From Tanypteryx hageni (lineage: Eukaryota; Arthropoda; Insecta; Odonata; Petaluridae): a stretch of DNA of 64,000 nt. Below are positions 1-10,580 of this stretch, one piece after another. Both the position numbers and the translations under genes were made by a program. The stretch spans positions 67,520,350 through 67,584,349 of the forward strand of contig CM054113.1 in NCBI GenBank assembly GCA_028673005.1. Direction: 5' to 3'. The notes below the pieces were generated by a model that saw nothing but the letters and a program-made list of their open reading frames with translations, had not been told where the DNA came from and searched no databases. Numbering within the stretch: position 1 is the first letter of the stretch; every line of letters begins with the position of its first letter.

Positions 1-340
1 GTCTAAATATTACTGAATATTTGTCATTTTATTGATAACAAAAAAATGTTATTTAATATTATTTAGTATTGTTATTTCTCTGGGCTTTTGTTCAGGATAG
101 ATATTCCTAAATAAATTTTTACCGCTTGCAATGCTATGTTGAATAAAATAATTGATCAGAAACATTTAATTTATGTCTGGCTGTTGTGTATCTGGTGTTG
201 CATTTTGATTAGATATTTTTCTCATCCATGCTTGTTTATTTGACATACAATATTTGAAACATCTGCAAAGTCACACACATTAGCTACAAAAATGATTTCC
301 TCTCCTTAACAGCAAATTTTGAGTAAATTTTTTTTTTCAG

Positions 341-379
341 GCTCTCGGAGAACCGTTGGTCGCATGCCAGATATGAATG
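341..379 (+). CDS. Penultimate coding exon of an unidentified gene (partial gene)
   Basis: Seen: a T-rich tract ending in CAG at 331-340 precedes the exon, and GTATGT at 380-385 follows it, so both splice sites are good. The exon is 39 bp. With two leading bases completing a codon, it reads SRRTVGRMPDMN and leaves one base (G). That base joins the CT opening the exon at 1727 to make an alanine codon, so the two exons share a compatible phase. One other phase meets a stop. The rest of the gene lies upstream of the window. The peptide is short, basic and not one I recognise. It could be an alternatively used small exon. The call rests on splice signals and phase only. Confidence 0.45.
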
Positions 380-1726
380 GTATGTATAAGAATTTATTTT
401 CTGTTGTGAAGTTTGTTGAAGTTTCTTATGATTAGGCTCTGTTTTGATGAAGTTAGATAATAATTCATGTTTTTCTTTAGCTTCTAATTTCCTATATCGA
501 TTAAAAGTTTCCTTTGGATAAGATGACATTCTTTTTCCACTTTGTATATGTCTCACGTTATAATGCTGTTTTGAACATGTGTTGCCATTTTTTTGAGAAT
601 GGTGAATGAGACTGCATAATTTCTTGGTAGCCTTGACTAAGAGAATCTTCAATTTCAAATGCTCCCTTGTTTATGCACAAGTGTTTTGAATTGGATCTGA
701 TGAAGTGACCTAAAAAAGATTTTAGAGTTGACTTTCATTTTTTGATAAGCTCATTAAATCCAAAAATTTAGACAAAAATGAATAACTTTGTCTTATTATT
801 TTAACATTTTGCCTGATGCGTTAGAAGAGGGATGAAAAAACATTATCCTGGAGTTGGAGCTGATGTTTTTGAGCATTCTTTTGTTGCTAGTAAAGCTCTG
901 ATTATAGCGAAATACATAGCATTTTATGTAGAAAGCTTCCAAATTCTGATGTAATGTGTGGCCATAAAAATCTTTTTCCTCTATAAAGTTAGTCTGAAAT
1001 GAATGTTATACATGTAGTTGTATACAGTCAGAGAACCTTCATTCAGCACCTTGATTCGCGTAAATCCCATTTTTCAAAATTATAATGTGTATGAATGACT
1101 ACAGTAGAACTCTATTATAACATATTGAGGGACATACAACACCTGCGTTAAAGGCAACACTCAGTATATCTGGAATTATATATTGAAAGGATGCAAAACT
1201 ATTTTTTAGTCTATCTCTATTTATATAAGAAATTTAATTGCAAAATTATATAAAAATGTTCATCCAAATCTTGTAAAACTTATACAGTATTCTACATTAC
1301 GGACCTTAATTTAATCAGCGCTTTTAAAGTACATATTTGAATATTTTTTTGGTGTGATAGAAGATGGCGTTTACTCATTGCATAGACTTTGATGCTTTGC
1401 AGATGTAACAGCTGAAGATGATCACAGTTTCTCCATCCATTCCATCACTTCATTGAAATTTGTACATGTAATCCTCAGTTAACACGTTCCTTAAAAGTAC
1501 TGCATTGCAAAAATCTATTTCCCTTAAGAATACATCTAATAATTGTAGGATGGTGTCTGGACTCAAACTTTCTATAGTCATAACTATTTAAATGGTGTCT
1601 TAATCAGTTGGTAAACATTAAAAAGATTTGATTGAATATCAACCAAACATCAGCTTTGAAAAGTAATCGCTAAAAGTGGAAAAATTAATAACATGGTTTA
1701 TATATTATAACATTTTCTGCCAACAG
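380..1726 (+). other. Last intron of the unidentified upstream gene
   Basis: This stretch runs from the GTATGT donor at 380 to the acceptor CCAACAG at 1720-1726. It is AT-rich and CpG-poor and has no supportable gene. A short fragment at 1102-1130 resembles one end of the TA-flanked MITEs found later (CAGTAGAACTCTATTATAAC), but I could not find its partner end. Confidence 0.4.
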
Positions 1727-1812
1727 CTAAACAACCTGCACCCCAGCCTCCCCCGTTGACGCACCTGCAGATCGGGAATAAAATGTGGGCCAATGAAACG
1801 TCAATCTGCTAA
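1727..1812 (+). CDS. Terminal coding exon of the unidentified gene
   Basis: Seen: a pyrimidine-rich stretch and CCAACAG acceptor precede it. After two bases finishing an alanine codon, 27 codons read KQPAPQPPPLTHLQIGNKMW followed by ANETSIC, then TAA at 1810-1812. The tail is proline-rich. The last residues could be a PDZ-type C-terminus, but that is speculation. CpG is locally higher here than in the flanking intron and UTR, as expected for coding sequence. The matching phase with the exon at 341-379 is the main support. I do not recognise the protein family and assign no function. RNA reads crossing 379/1727 would settle it. Confidence 0.5.
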
Positions 1813-3624
1813 CCCCTTCTGACTGCTGCAGGGGGCGACCCTTGGAGCCTTTTATTTTCTCCCTGTGCACTCACTCCCCTAGTCTTCCGCCATATTTGAT
1901 GGAACCGACAATGGACTGAGCACAGTAAGGCATGGTAAGGTGCCATAAGGGATCCTGTCGAAATCTTTTTTGGAGAAAGAGAAAGTCCAGGTTACCTGGT
2001 TGGTAAGAAGCCTCTATTGTTGCAGTGTCTGAGTGAAAAAAGAAAAATCTTTTGAGGCGACAGAACGGTGTGGTGTTTTCCCAATATTTTTGTCAATTTT
2101 TGTGGGAAAGTCATTATATGGCTGTGATAGCATTGTTTGAATTTCCCTTGGACCTTGTCACAACCCCTTGCTTGCTCATACGGAAATTCACGGCAGTTTC
2201 CCAGGATCCTGGGTACAGAATCGCAAGGTTTATCGATTGATTTTTGTTTGGAGGAGTGTATTCTGCAGTGGAAGTCATTTTTTTGTGAATCATTTCCAAG
2301 ACAATTGTTTCATTGCTCATCCCCAGTATTGTGTAACTCGCATAACATTGTGAGGAATGAACAACAACTAAGTATCCCCATATTGCTGCTTTATTTTATA
2401 TTAGAGAGATGCTTTTTTTTAAGATTAATATAATCGTAAAAATACTAAACCATCACCACCAAATAAACATACTAGCTTTATTGACATGCGTTTGGATTAT
2501 ATTTTGTGATCCTCGGACGTGTCAAACTTTGGTGACACTTTGACGAATCAAATCATTTATTTCTTGTGATAATAATGTATTAATTTTAGCTCATTATATT
2601 GGGCAGGCACAATATTCGGTTCATGTTATGAAGATTAATTTATGTAGCCTTGTCGTAGACATTGTCACATCATGTATGCTATTTTGAGGCATATATCTGT
2701 ACATCTGAAGACTGCGAGGAAGAATTTTGCCAGTTGATGGAATTTGCATTTTCAGCTTTGTGAGCTAAGCAAGCCTGTTTTTTTTTAATAAATCTCAGGA
2801 AAGTCTCTGCCTGAAACATTTCCTATAACATATATATATCAGTGTAACCCGCTGGGGTGATTTATGAGCTTGTTACATAAAGAGGAATAAAGTGCGCAAC
2901 ACTGACCTTCACAAGTGCAATGTTGCAATGGAATCAACCCAAATAGCAGAATGCTTCATCGTGTGTCATTTCTTTGTAACTTATTAAACTCGCATTGAAG
3001 GGAATGTTTTGTGGATTTTGTTACGTGAGCATTTTTCCAGGATAACAGTTAATTTTTACATTCCACGCGAGCTTACTAGGTATGTTGGCTTGAATCAGTC
3101 ATGGAATATGTTTTGCTCTGATGTTTTTTGATGATTTTATTTGAAATTTTCAAGCGCAAACATTATTGCTCATTGATGACATTCTGGAGGTCCATGGCAT
3201 GATGTTATTTGGTGATGTCTCTGTTTCGCAGATGTCATTAGTCGGTTCAATCGCACTTTCTCTCTCTTGTAAATTTTGGTATTGCTAATCATTTATCCAG
3301 TTAATATGTTTGACCTCGAGAAGTAAATGAGGCTGCAGTTATTTATCCATAAAATTGTGTTGAATTGCGTGGTCTTATTGCACAACTGGTTAGCTGTCCC
3401 TTCCACCAAGCTGAGAAGCAACTGGTAGATAGGCTGTTTGTTAGTGGTTTAATGATCATATTCTGGTTAGGTGTATGGTGAAGAAAGTGGTAAGGTGATC
3501 GAGCAGTCTGTACTCTTTATGCCAATTTGTATTTTGATTGCATCTTTTTTAAAGAGTTGCAATTTCTGCAAAGCGAAACACGGTCCTTGAATCGATTTCA
3601 TATGTTGTGTTACTCTGTAGCACC

Positions 3625-3630
3625 AATAAA
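3625..3630 (+). terminator. Candidate polyadenylation signal AATAAA
   Basis: AATAAA followed within 20-30 bases by a TTTTTTGTATAG-like GU-rich element. It is the best of several candidates downstream of the stop at 1812. The others are at 2462, 2787, 2886 and 4103. Confidence 0.35.
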
Positions 3631-3888
3631 ATTGTCTTCATTTTTTGTATAGTATTTTTTATTCTTCCTAGCAAAAAATCAACACCTGATAGGTACAAAA
3701 AAAGCTATTTTCATTAAAGAGGCTGTCTTGTCCCAACCACAATCTGAAAAATCACCTATGCATTGAAAATCCATTGAGTACAAATGAAGCGTGGTTAAAG
3801 ATGGTATGAGTGGTTTATATATATATATATATACTTATTTAAATATATTATATGACTGAGTGATGGAATTACGAAATGTTATGTCATT

Positions 3889-4031
3889 AGCGTTTGGCCA
3901 TTAGGGCCAGTGGCCCCTTACCTAGTCACTCCTTTCCCATAACCCTCCCCAGGTGTCACTGGCCCCTAATTGGCTTCGAGTACCCTCTCTTCTTTAATAA
4001 GGGGGTAAGTGGCAATTGGGCAAACGTGAGA
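3889..4031. repeat. Small nested inverted-repeat element
   Basis: An arm near 3890-3922 (GCGTTTGGCC, then AGGGCCAGTGGCCCC) is mirrored downstream by CACTGGCCCCTAATTGGC at about 3957-3974 and an outer GGGCAAACG near 4018-4027. It looks like a short MITE or foldback. It is locally GC-rich in an otherwise AT-rich UTR or intergenic stretch. No target duplication was identified. Confidence 0.3.
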
Positions 4032-4120
4032 AAGCCTTTAGCCAGTCTGTTGTCAGTGCCTATAGTATTTTGAGGTGGTTTATGTAAATATGTACAACTG
4101 TAAATAAAACTGTAATAAGG

Positions 4121-5061
4121 AAATTCTATCTAATGTATATGCAGCCTTGTAACTACTATTTTTATTCTGACTTAGGAAATATAAAGAGTAATGTTAATCT
4201 TGGCTACTTATTTACTTTTCCTCCAGATGGGTTACCAAACTCTTATAGCTATGATTTTGATGTCAACATTTTTATTTATCAAAAGCTTTTGCTCTGAAAA
4301 TTCAACTGCATTATTGGGAGATGGCATAGCTATTTATAAAGTAGTATATGTGACATTAATCCATGGAAGGCCTCTTAACAATTTTGAATAAATGATATAT
4401 TTTTCTTGTTTTCATCCAACCGTTATGACATCTCGGCATCTGACACTACAGAATTTTCTTGGAAGGAATAGTGCGACTTGTATGTGAGTTAATATTTGTA
4501 TTTTTTCTGAAATGTTTGCCCATTATTTAACTAGGAATTATGCTCAATGAAGACTATATAATTATGAATGATAAGTTAAAATTAAAATTGTTTAGTCATC
4601 CAAACAGATTTTCTTGTTTTAGAGCATTCTTGGTATTATATTTTATTACAGATGTGGTTGAAAATGTTAAATATGGTAGTTATTATTATCTCTAGTTTCA
4701 TTTGCTCTAGTCCTGTATTCATCCATGAGGAACATAAATCATAATACAACTGCAAAACTATTTCATTTTAGTAGAAACTTCTGATAATCCAGTAATATAA
4801 AAAGTGAGAGCAAATTAATTTCATCTCTCAAAAATTGAGCTGTTATTCCTTTTAACTGCAACAAGTTTCTTAAGGACAGGTCTATATATAAAATGATTCT
4901 TGAATTGAAAGTTGTAAAAAATGATAAATGCATGTAACACTTGCATTTTTCCCTCGAGCAATTAAAAATTTTTTTCCATCTATGTCCAGCTAGATAAATT
5001 TTTATGCATTCTTTACATACAGTACATGAAATGAACACAATGAAGTTGTAATTCCTGCATC
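4121..5061. other. AT-rich stretch without identified gene
   Basis: CpG-poor, AT-rich DNA in the same style as the 3' UTR region. Only short open frames occur (for example 4191-4391 and 4763-5038 on the minus strand), with AT-driven composition and no recognisable domain. It is either distal 3' UTR or intergenic. Confidence 0.4.
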
Positions 5062-5299
5062 AGTACTAGTCAGTTATCCAGGACCCTTATTAAAAATTCT
5101 ATTTCCATTGTTATAAAAAATGAAAACTAAATTTGTTGCATTTCCCTCCCCTGGGTTGGGTTAGGTAGTTGTGGTTGGATTCATTCCATTTTCCTTTCTC
5201 TGGGTTGGGTTAAGTTAGCAAACGGATACTATTAATAATGCGCTCAATAACAATGAAAACAAAACTTTTAATAAGGACCGGGATAACCGACTAGTACCC
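5062..5299. mobile_element. Palindromic non-autonomous DNA transposon with 8-bp target duplication
   Basis: Seen: the left arm begins AGTACTAGTCAGTTATCCAG and continues through CCTTATTAAAA to about 5110. The right arm, ending GGATAACCGACTAGTACCC, is its inverted copy from about 5250. CCTGCATC lies directly outside both ends (5054-5061 and 5300-5307), an 8-bp target-site duplication. About 238 bp with long terminal inverted repeats and no coding capacity. Eight-base duplications are typical of hAT and some other cut-and-paste families. The superfamily is not proven. Confidence 0.65.
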
Positions 5300-5614
5300 C
5301 CTGCATCTTTCATCTCATAAACCCATTATTTGAATGAGTTTTAGTAAACGAACATAATTGCAAAATTTATTTGTCCATATTGACAAGTTAATGTGTCTTA
5401 ATGAATGTGTAAATCATTAAAGATGATTCTAAAACTCAGGGGTTCCAAGGAGACATCCAATTGTTGGCTTATTAAAAATTAGAATCTCCCTGATAAAACT
5501 ACAAATTATAATCTTCATTAAAAAATTTTGCTTTAGGATTGTATTTCATGCCAGCCATATAGTTTTTGTCTTAATAGTGTCTATTTTGGGGGAATTCTTG
5601 GAATGTTTTAAATC

Positions 5615-6952
5615 ATGAAGGACATTTTACTAGGTCATAGATCCTGCCCGCGAAGGTTTGATGACGATGCGGTCTGTGGTATTAATATAGATTTTGTATA
5701 CTTTAAAGATTACAGAACTATAAGCCTTCTGTCACACACATCGAAGATCATCACGAGGATTCTTAATAAAAGGCTGGAGAAAAAGGCAGAAGAAATAATA
5801 GGGGAAGATCAATTTGGTTTCAGAAAAGGACGAGGAACTAGAGATGCTATAGGAGTAGTTAGAATAATATCAGAAAGGGCAATAGAATACAGTCAAGATA
5901 TCTGCGCATGTTTCGTAGACTGGCATAAGGCCTTTGATAGAGTAAATTGGGTAAAGTTGATGAAGATATTAAAGGATATAGGTGTAGACTGGAAAGACAG
6001 GAGACTGATTAGGAATCTATATGAGAATCAAGTTGTAAAGGTCAGGTTTGATAATGTGGACACCTGCGGAATAAATATCGGTAGAGGAGTAAGACAAGGC
6101 TGCTGCCTATTGCCAACCCTATTCAATATATATGGAGAAAGTCTAATGCAAGAAGCTTTAGAAGGCACAGGGGATTTCAAAATTGGAGGAAGGATTATAA
6201 GAACAGTAAAATACGCAGATGATCAAGTACTTCTAGCAAGAAAGGAAGAGGAGCTACAAAAAATGATAAATAGACTAGTGATAACAGGTAGAAAATACGG
6301 TATGGAAATAAACACAGAAAAATCCAAGGTCATTCGAATATCGGGTAAAGAAGAGAATCTGAACATAACTATTGGGGGAAAGCCATTAGAACAAGTTTCA
6401 GAATATAAATACCTTGGAAGTATCATAACACGAGAGGCAAAATGTACGGATGAGATCAGAACTAGAATAAGAAAAGCAAAAGCGGCTTTCAGGAGAAAGA
6501 AACAACTACTTACAGGGAATATAAGGGAAGATATCCGCAAGAAGTTGATAAAATGCTACGTATGGAGTATAGCATTGTATGGGGCAGAAACATGGACGCT
6601 AAGGAAAAATGACATCAAATACTTGGAAAGCTTTGAAATGTGGACTTGGAGGAGAATGCTGAAGATAAAATGGACAGATAGGATGAAAAACGATGAAGTG
6701 CTACGAAGAATAGGAGAGAAGCGAATGATTATACAGACTATCAGAAAGAGGAAGGCTAACTGGGTTGGACATTACCTGAGGAGAGAGAGTATGATTAAAG
6801 ACGTGTTAGAAGGAAAACTAGATGGGAAAAGGGAAAGAGGTAGGAAAAGGTTTCAGCTGATAGACGATTTGAAAGGGAAAGAGAGTTATCAAGAAATAAA
6901 GAGGACAGCGGAAAATAGGAATATATGGAGAAACAGGTTTAACCAAGAATAA
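5615..6952 (+). CDS. Reverse transcriptase fragment of the LINE (445-codon open frame)
   Basis: The open frame starts upstream of the element, so its first ~31 residues are fortuitous host translation. The transposon part begins at DYRTISLL. Reverse transcriptase blocks appear in order: FGFRKGRGTRDAI, FVDWHKAFDRVNW (catalytic Asp about residue 102), GVRQGCCLLPTLFNIY, and the KYADDQVLLA active site (Tyr-Ala-Asp-Asp at residues 200-203). The C-terminal region has LYGAETWTLRKND, then WVGHYLRRES and GRKRF, typical of insect RTE/BovB-like elements. There is no internal stop, so the copy is young, but without the endonuclease and promoter it should be immobile alone. It is not a host gene. Confidence 0.85.
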   Translation: MKDILLGHRSCPRRFDDDAVCGINIDFVYFKDYRTISLLSHTSKIITRILNKRLEKKAEEIIGEDQFGFRKGRGTRDAIGVVRIISERAIEYSQDICACFVDWHKAFDRVNWVKLMKILKDIGVDWKDRRLIRNLYENQVVKVRFDNVDTCGINIGRGVRQGCCLLPTLFNIYGESLMQEALEGTGDFKIGGRIIRTVKYADDQVLLARKEEELQKMINRLVITGRKYGMEINTEKSKVIRISGKEENLNITIGGKPLEQVSEYKYLGSIITREAKCTDEIRTRIRKAKAAFRRKKQLLTGNIREDIRKKLIKCYVWSIALYGAETWTLRKNDIKYLESFEMWTWRRMLKIKWTDRMKNDEVLRRIGEKRMIIQTIRKRKANWVGHYLRRESMIKDVLEGKLDGKRERGRKRFQLIDDLKGKESYQEIKRTAENRNIWRNRFNQE

Positions 6953-6996
6953 TCACGGACCTGTCTACGGACAGACTACCTATGATGATGATGATG
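5707..6996 (+). mobile_element. 5'-truncated non-LTR retrotransposon (RTE-like LINE) insertion
   Basis: Seen: ATACTTTAA is present at 5698-5706 and again at 6997-7005, flanking the element as a target-site duplication. The insert starts inside the reverse transcriptase domain, so the endonuclease and 5' part are missing. It ends in a short tail of TGA/ATG triplets at 6982-6996. 5' truncation, simple-repeat tails and short duplications are standard for target-primed reverse transcription. An RTE-type clade is inferred from the C-terminal style and tail and needs a tree. The element is CpG-richer than its host sequence, consistent with a fairly recent insertion. Confidence 0.75.
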
Positions 6997-7504
6997 ATAC
7001 TTTAATGACGGTCGTTGCCATAAGACTTTGCCGTGTGAGCTTTTAACGCAAAAAGTTGACGCTTGGCTTCTATTTTTTAAAACTTAAAATCTCGCAACTA
7101 AGTTTCAATCTAAAACTCTAATCCGGTCCGCCGAGGCACTCGCGGTTTATAATACGGCACTTCAAAACATTGACGAATGCGACTCGACAAAAAATGGTTG
7201 CACCACTGCAGTATACCATTCCAATCTTTATCTGCTTGATAGTACATATCGTGTAATAGTTTTTGAAATCTCTTTTACGGTATGGATATCACTAAATATT
7301 TCATTCACGTTTGGTTATATTTTTATTGAAACATTCCATTACTTAAATTTGAAACGCCAGTTATGAATGTTCCGTTCTGGTAGATGATTGGACCATTCGG
7401 ATTTTCCCTCGCTCGCAGTATAGTTGGCATATTAGCTGAAGAGATGGCAGCACAAGTAGCTGTCTTACTCACCGACTCCTGAGGTCAAGAAGCGGCAGGC
7501 TTGA

Positions 7505-7538
7505 TCAGTCGTAGGCGGGAGCTTTGTGCTGAAGGTTG
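7505..7538 (+). promoter_or_regulatory. Core promoter of the integrin gene: Inr plus DPE, no TATA
   Basis: Seen: TCAGTC at 7505-7510 matches the arthropod initiator TCAKTY, with A+1 at 7507. Exactly at +28 to +33 (7534-7539) is GGTTGT, a full match to the downstream promoter element RGWYVT, and no TATA box lies about 30 bases upstream. In insects the DPE works only at this fixed distance from the Inr, so the spacing is strong support. It implies a 146-nt 5' UTR before the ATG at 7653. Confidence 0.6.
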
Positions 7539-7597
7539 TTGGTTGAAGTTGGTCGGATCTCGTGTCGCCGCTTGTGTTTGCGTTACGCGTGAGGTCT

Positions 7598-7741
7598 ATG
7601 TGCGTGTGCCTTCGCGCACGCTACGGGCCATTAGCGCGAATACCTCTTTACCATGGATACCCGAAGAAGAGTACCAACACTGTCGGCGATCTCCTTTGTC
7701 TTGATTATCTCATGCGTCAATGGTTTCAATCTCGAACCTAG
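7598..7741 (+). other. Upstream ORF overlapping the integrin start codon
   Basis: The ATG at 7598 in the predicted 5' UTR opens a 47-codon frame that runs through the main ATG (7653) in another frame and stops at TAG 7739-7741. The uATG has a weak context (TCTATGT). The main ATG has a strong one (ACCATGG). Such an overlapping uORF would lower translation of the main frame unless scanned past. It may be incidental. Confidence 0.35.
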
Positions 7742-7843
7742 GATCCCTATCATCAAGGAGGGCAACATCGGCTCATACTTCGGGTACTCGGTTGCTGAGC
7801 ACCAGGCCGTCAATGACATTGACAACACCGTGGAACACAGCTG
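7653..7843 (+). CDS. Exon 1 of an integrin alpha subunit (laminin-binding PS1-like)
   Basis: The ATG sits in a strong context (ACCATGG). Residues 1-24 form a signal peptide: basic MDTRRR, a hydrophobic stretch, then cleavage after VNG. The mature protein opens FNLEPRIPIIKEG followed by GSYFGYSVAEHQ, the conserved first strand of the integrin alpha beta-propeller. An FNL...R.P...G..GSYFGYSVA start is diagnostic of this family and closest to insect alpha-PS1 and vertebrate alpha-3/6/7. The exon ends at VEHSW, its last Trp codon split TG/G by the GTGAGT donor at 7844, where family members continue with LLVGAP. Integrin alphas pair with a beta subunit as membrane matrix receptors. The remaining exons lie beyond the window. 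PS1 orthology is inferred from one exon. Confidence 0.9.
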
Positions 7844-7847
7844 GTGA

Positions 7848-10578
7848 GTAACTGTTGAAGGAAATCTTTCTGCTGTTATGACGATTATTTAACCAAACGA
7901 CTTGGCGCCAACGGCATTGTCTATGTTGAAGCATAGGTTTTTGCAAGTACTAGAAAAGTTCTTCCATGGAAACAAGCGAAATGTTTCCAAATTACTAACA
8001 ATTTCTAATGCATGTAAATAGTGTTAATGAAACAATGACAACTCGCATAATAATGGTCATATATTAAAGTTAGGCTCGGAATTAAGAATGTTCGTCCGAA
8101 TTTCGTACGCCACCTGTTTGAAACTATGTCTCTCTGATTTAATAGTTTGTTAATCGAAAGGGTAGCCAGCATTGTTTGATATGTTGGAGTAACAGTAGTA
8201 TGTATTGTCTTCCGATCTCTCATTTTTTGGAAAAGATAAAGCGAGGATTTTCAGTCATTTGGAAACGGGCGGCAATTACAGTGTGATATGTCCCTGACAG
8301 GTGTTTAGCGGTACCGGTGTATTTGCGTCTTGTTTTGTTTATTTAGTATGGATGTCGATATGAAATATAAATTCGCAGGAATTAACCAAATAATTTCGAC
8401 TGATTGAAGTGACAGCAGTTTACGAAATTTCTAGTGATTTGCCATTTAGTTGCAAAGAGTATTATCAGAAGACTTCTGGGATGACAGGTAATACGGCTAA
8501 TGGTTGTTTTTGAGTTGGCCCAAAGCAATTACTCTCGCCGCAGCATGACCATAGATCTCATCTTTGTAAAGGATACCAATAGGCATCTTCATTTTGGTGG
8601 CTTACCTAGAAATAAATCCCAAATTAATTTCTTTTATTTATAACTCGCGAACATTGACTGCCGTGTTGGTTTGCTGATTGAAGCCAGTATTGTGTTTTAC
8701 TTACAGTAAGCGGTAGTATCAGGAATGGCTACTCGTCCTCAATGTTTGGGTAATAACTCGTTATTTCAATACACTCTACTGTCGACAATTACGTGGTTAT
8801 CTATAATATCGATCATTTTGAACTTCGACCATGATATGTTCATTAATTTGACCCGATTCATTTACAGTCATTTTCACAACGCTTTAAAAAATGGGATTTA
8901 GTTTTCTTAGTCTCTCCATGTATTCCAGATTCGTATACGATCGACCAGTCGTGGTTTTTTTTTCGTAAAACGTCCTCTGCATGATAAAATATCAATGATT
9001 AATTCAGACTCGGGAATTAAACTCGGAAGTCGCAGTGAATGTGATTTTTAGCCATTTCGGCTTTAAATTCTTCGTCGGCAACTGCAACTTCTTTTTGTCG
9101 GCGACAAAGTGCCCTTCTTTTTGTCGCTTAATATCTTTCGATTCAGACAGCCATCGGCCGTAGTATGATATCAAATCACGTGGTTTGAGGGAATTCCATT
9201 TATACGCCCGCCACAAAAGCTCTTTAGATTCGTTTCCTGCCGCTAGGGATGGATGGGTCTAACAATAAGATAGAAAGCGGGAGGCAGAAAGGAACGCCTA
9301 AGCACAGAATACTGTAATTATATGTCATGATCCAGCTTCATTTCGAAAATTTTCATCTTCGGTTTGTTCGTCTTTTTCTGAATTTTTTGTGATAAACGGT
9401 CGGCTCCGCATAAAAAGTACCGCCTAATAATCACAAATATCCATCGGAGCAGATTGCGCCTCAATATTCAAAGATAGGAAGCGTGGCCTCCTTAGAAATC
9501 GGGAGGTAAATTATTTGAGGATTCGTTAACCGGCGGATTATAACGAAGTAAATATTTCGAACACAAAATATCGCGACTTCTGTAGATGCCTGACTAATAA
9601 ATAGATAAAAAAATCTTTAAATTTAAATTGATTTTATTTTTTCTACACTAAAGGGTAAAAAATAAATTTAAGAATGAGTGGTTTTGTTAAACATCAGATA
9701 AAATAAAATTTTAAAAGGCCCTTATTTTACTCGATGATTACCCAAAGGTTTCTTTAGGCATCAGCCTCTTGATTACTGAAAGAATGGATAAAATAAATTC
9801 AGCCGTTCTCAAGTTATTCGACGTTCTTTGGGATTTGAATATTTCCATACATATCTATAAACATATACGTGAAAAGAAGTCATATAAAAGCAATTAAAAA
9901 ATCGTTCGATACAAAATTCTCGCAGGTACGAAGTGAAAACATTGGTATATGTACTGGTTATTACGACGACATCGTATCAACAAACCTCGTCATTAAAAAG
10001 ACGTTTGTGTTTTACCGTAGTTGTTTTGATATATGTACGTATCCTCCAAGCTTTTGTTCGTGGATTTAGTGTATGATGGTCAATTTTGATATGTCCGACA
10101 GCCGCATAAAAGACAGGATTCACCAGAAGGCGAGCTCGGTGATTTTTTTCCGGATACTAAATGATGGAAAAGTGACTTGGTACGCTCGTTCACTTCCTAT
10201 CTCTCTTAATATAATACCATAGTTCTCGCATCAAGACCAGAAGGGATTCGAGGAGGGAGAAGAGGTTTGGTTTGGGAGGCGTGGACACGAAGCTTCTGGA
10301 CGAGGTCCAGAGAGTTCGATGCCACACGTCTCTGCGGGAAAAGGGGTTTGTGTTGTTTAGCCCGCAGTCCATCGCTCATCGTGATCAATTACACATCGGA
10401 TGCTATACGTCCTCCCGGAGATATGGAATCCTGGATGCGTGCCAGGAAGGGAACCCTATGTCTGAAAGTTGAGTTTTTAGGTTTTTGAGAGATTTCTTGC
10501 GAGCGTGCAGACCAAACCTACGAAGCATAGAGAATATTCGACTAAGAAGGAACTTATTCGGTGTGTTACATAATGAAA
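7848..10578. other. Proximal intron, no identified element
   Basis: CpG-normal, moderately AT-rich DNA directly after the donor. No repeat with clear ends or recognisable coding sequence was found. Short frames such as 9004-9216 (minus) or 9869-10069 (plus) show no domains. Its freedom from obvious transposons next to the promoter makes it a reasonable place for regulatory sequence, but this is inference. Confidence 0.35.
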
Positions 10579-10580
10579 TA

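Larger units (their letters stand above)
1813..4120 (+). other. Probable long 3' UTR of the upstream gene
   Basis: AT-rich sequence without coding potential follows the stop at 1812. AATAAA occurs at 2462, 2787, 2886, 3625 and 4103. The copy at 3625 is followed by a T/GT-rich stretch, the usual form of a cleavage site, so the transcript may end near 3650 or near 4130. Short frames within 2052-2433 overlap on both strands and look like chance. The true end cannot be fixed without 3'-end data. Confidence 0.35.

Noticed and set aside
2052..2433. Four overlapping short frames after the stop at 1812
   Set aside because: Antiparallel and overlapping in AT-rich probable UTR, without domains.
5146..5212. 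Telomere-like GGGTTGGGTTAGG phrases
   Set aside because: Only two short, irregular occurrences inside the palindromic element. Not a (TTAGG)n array.
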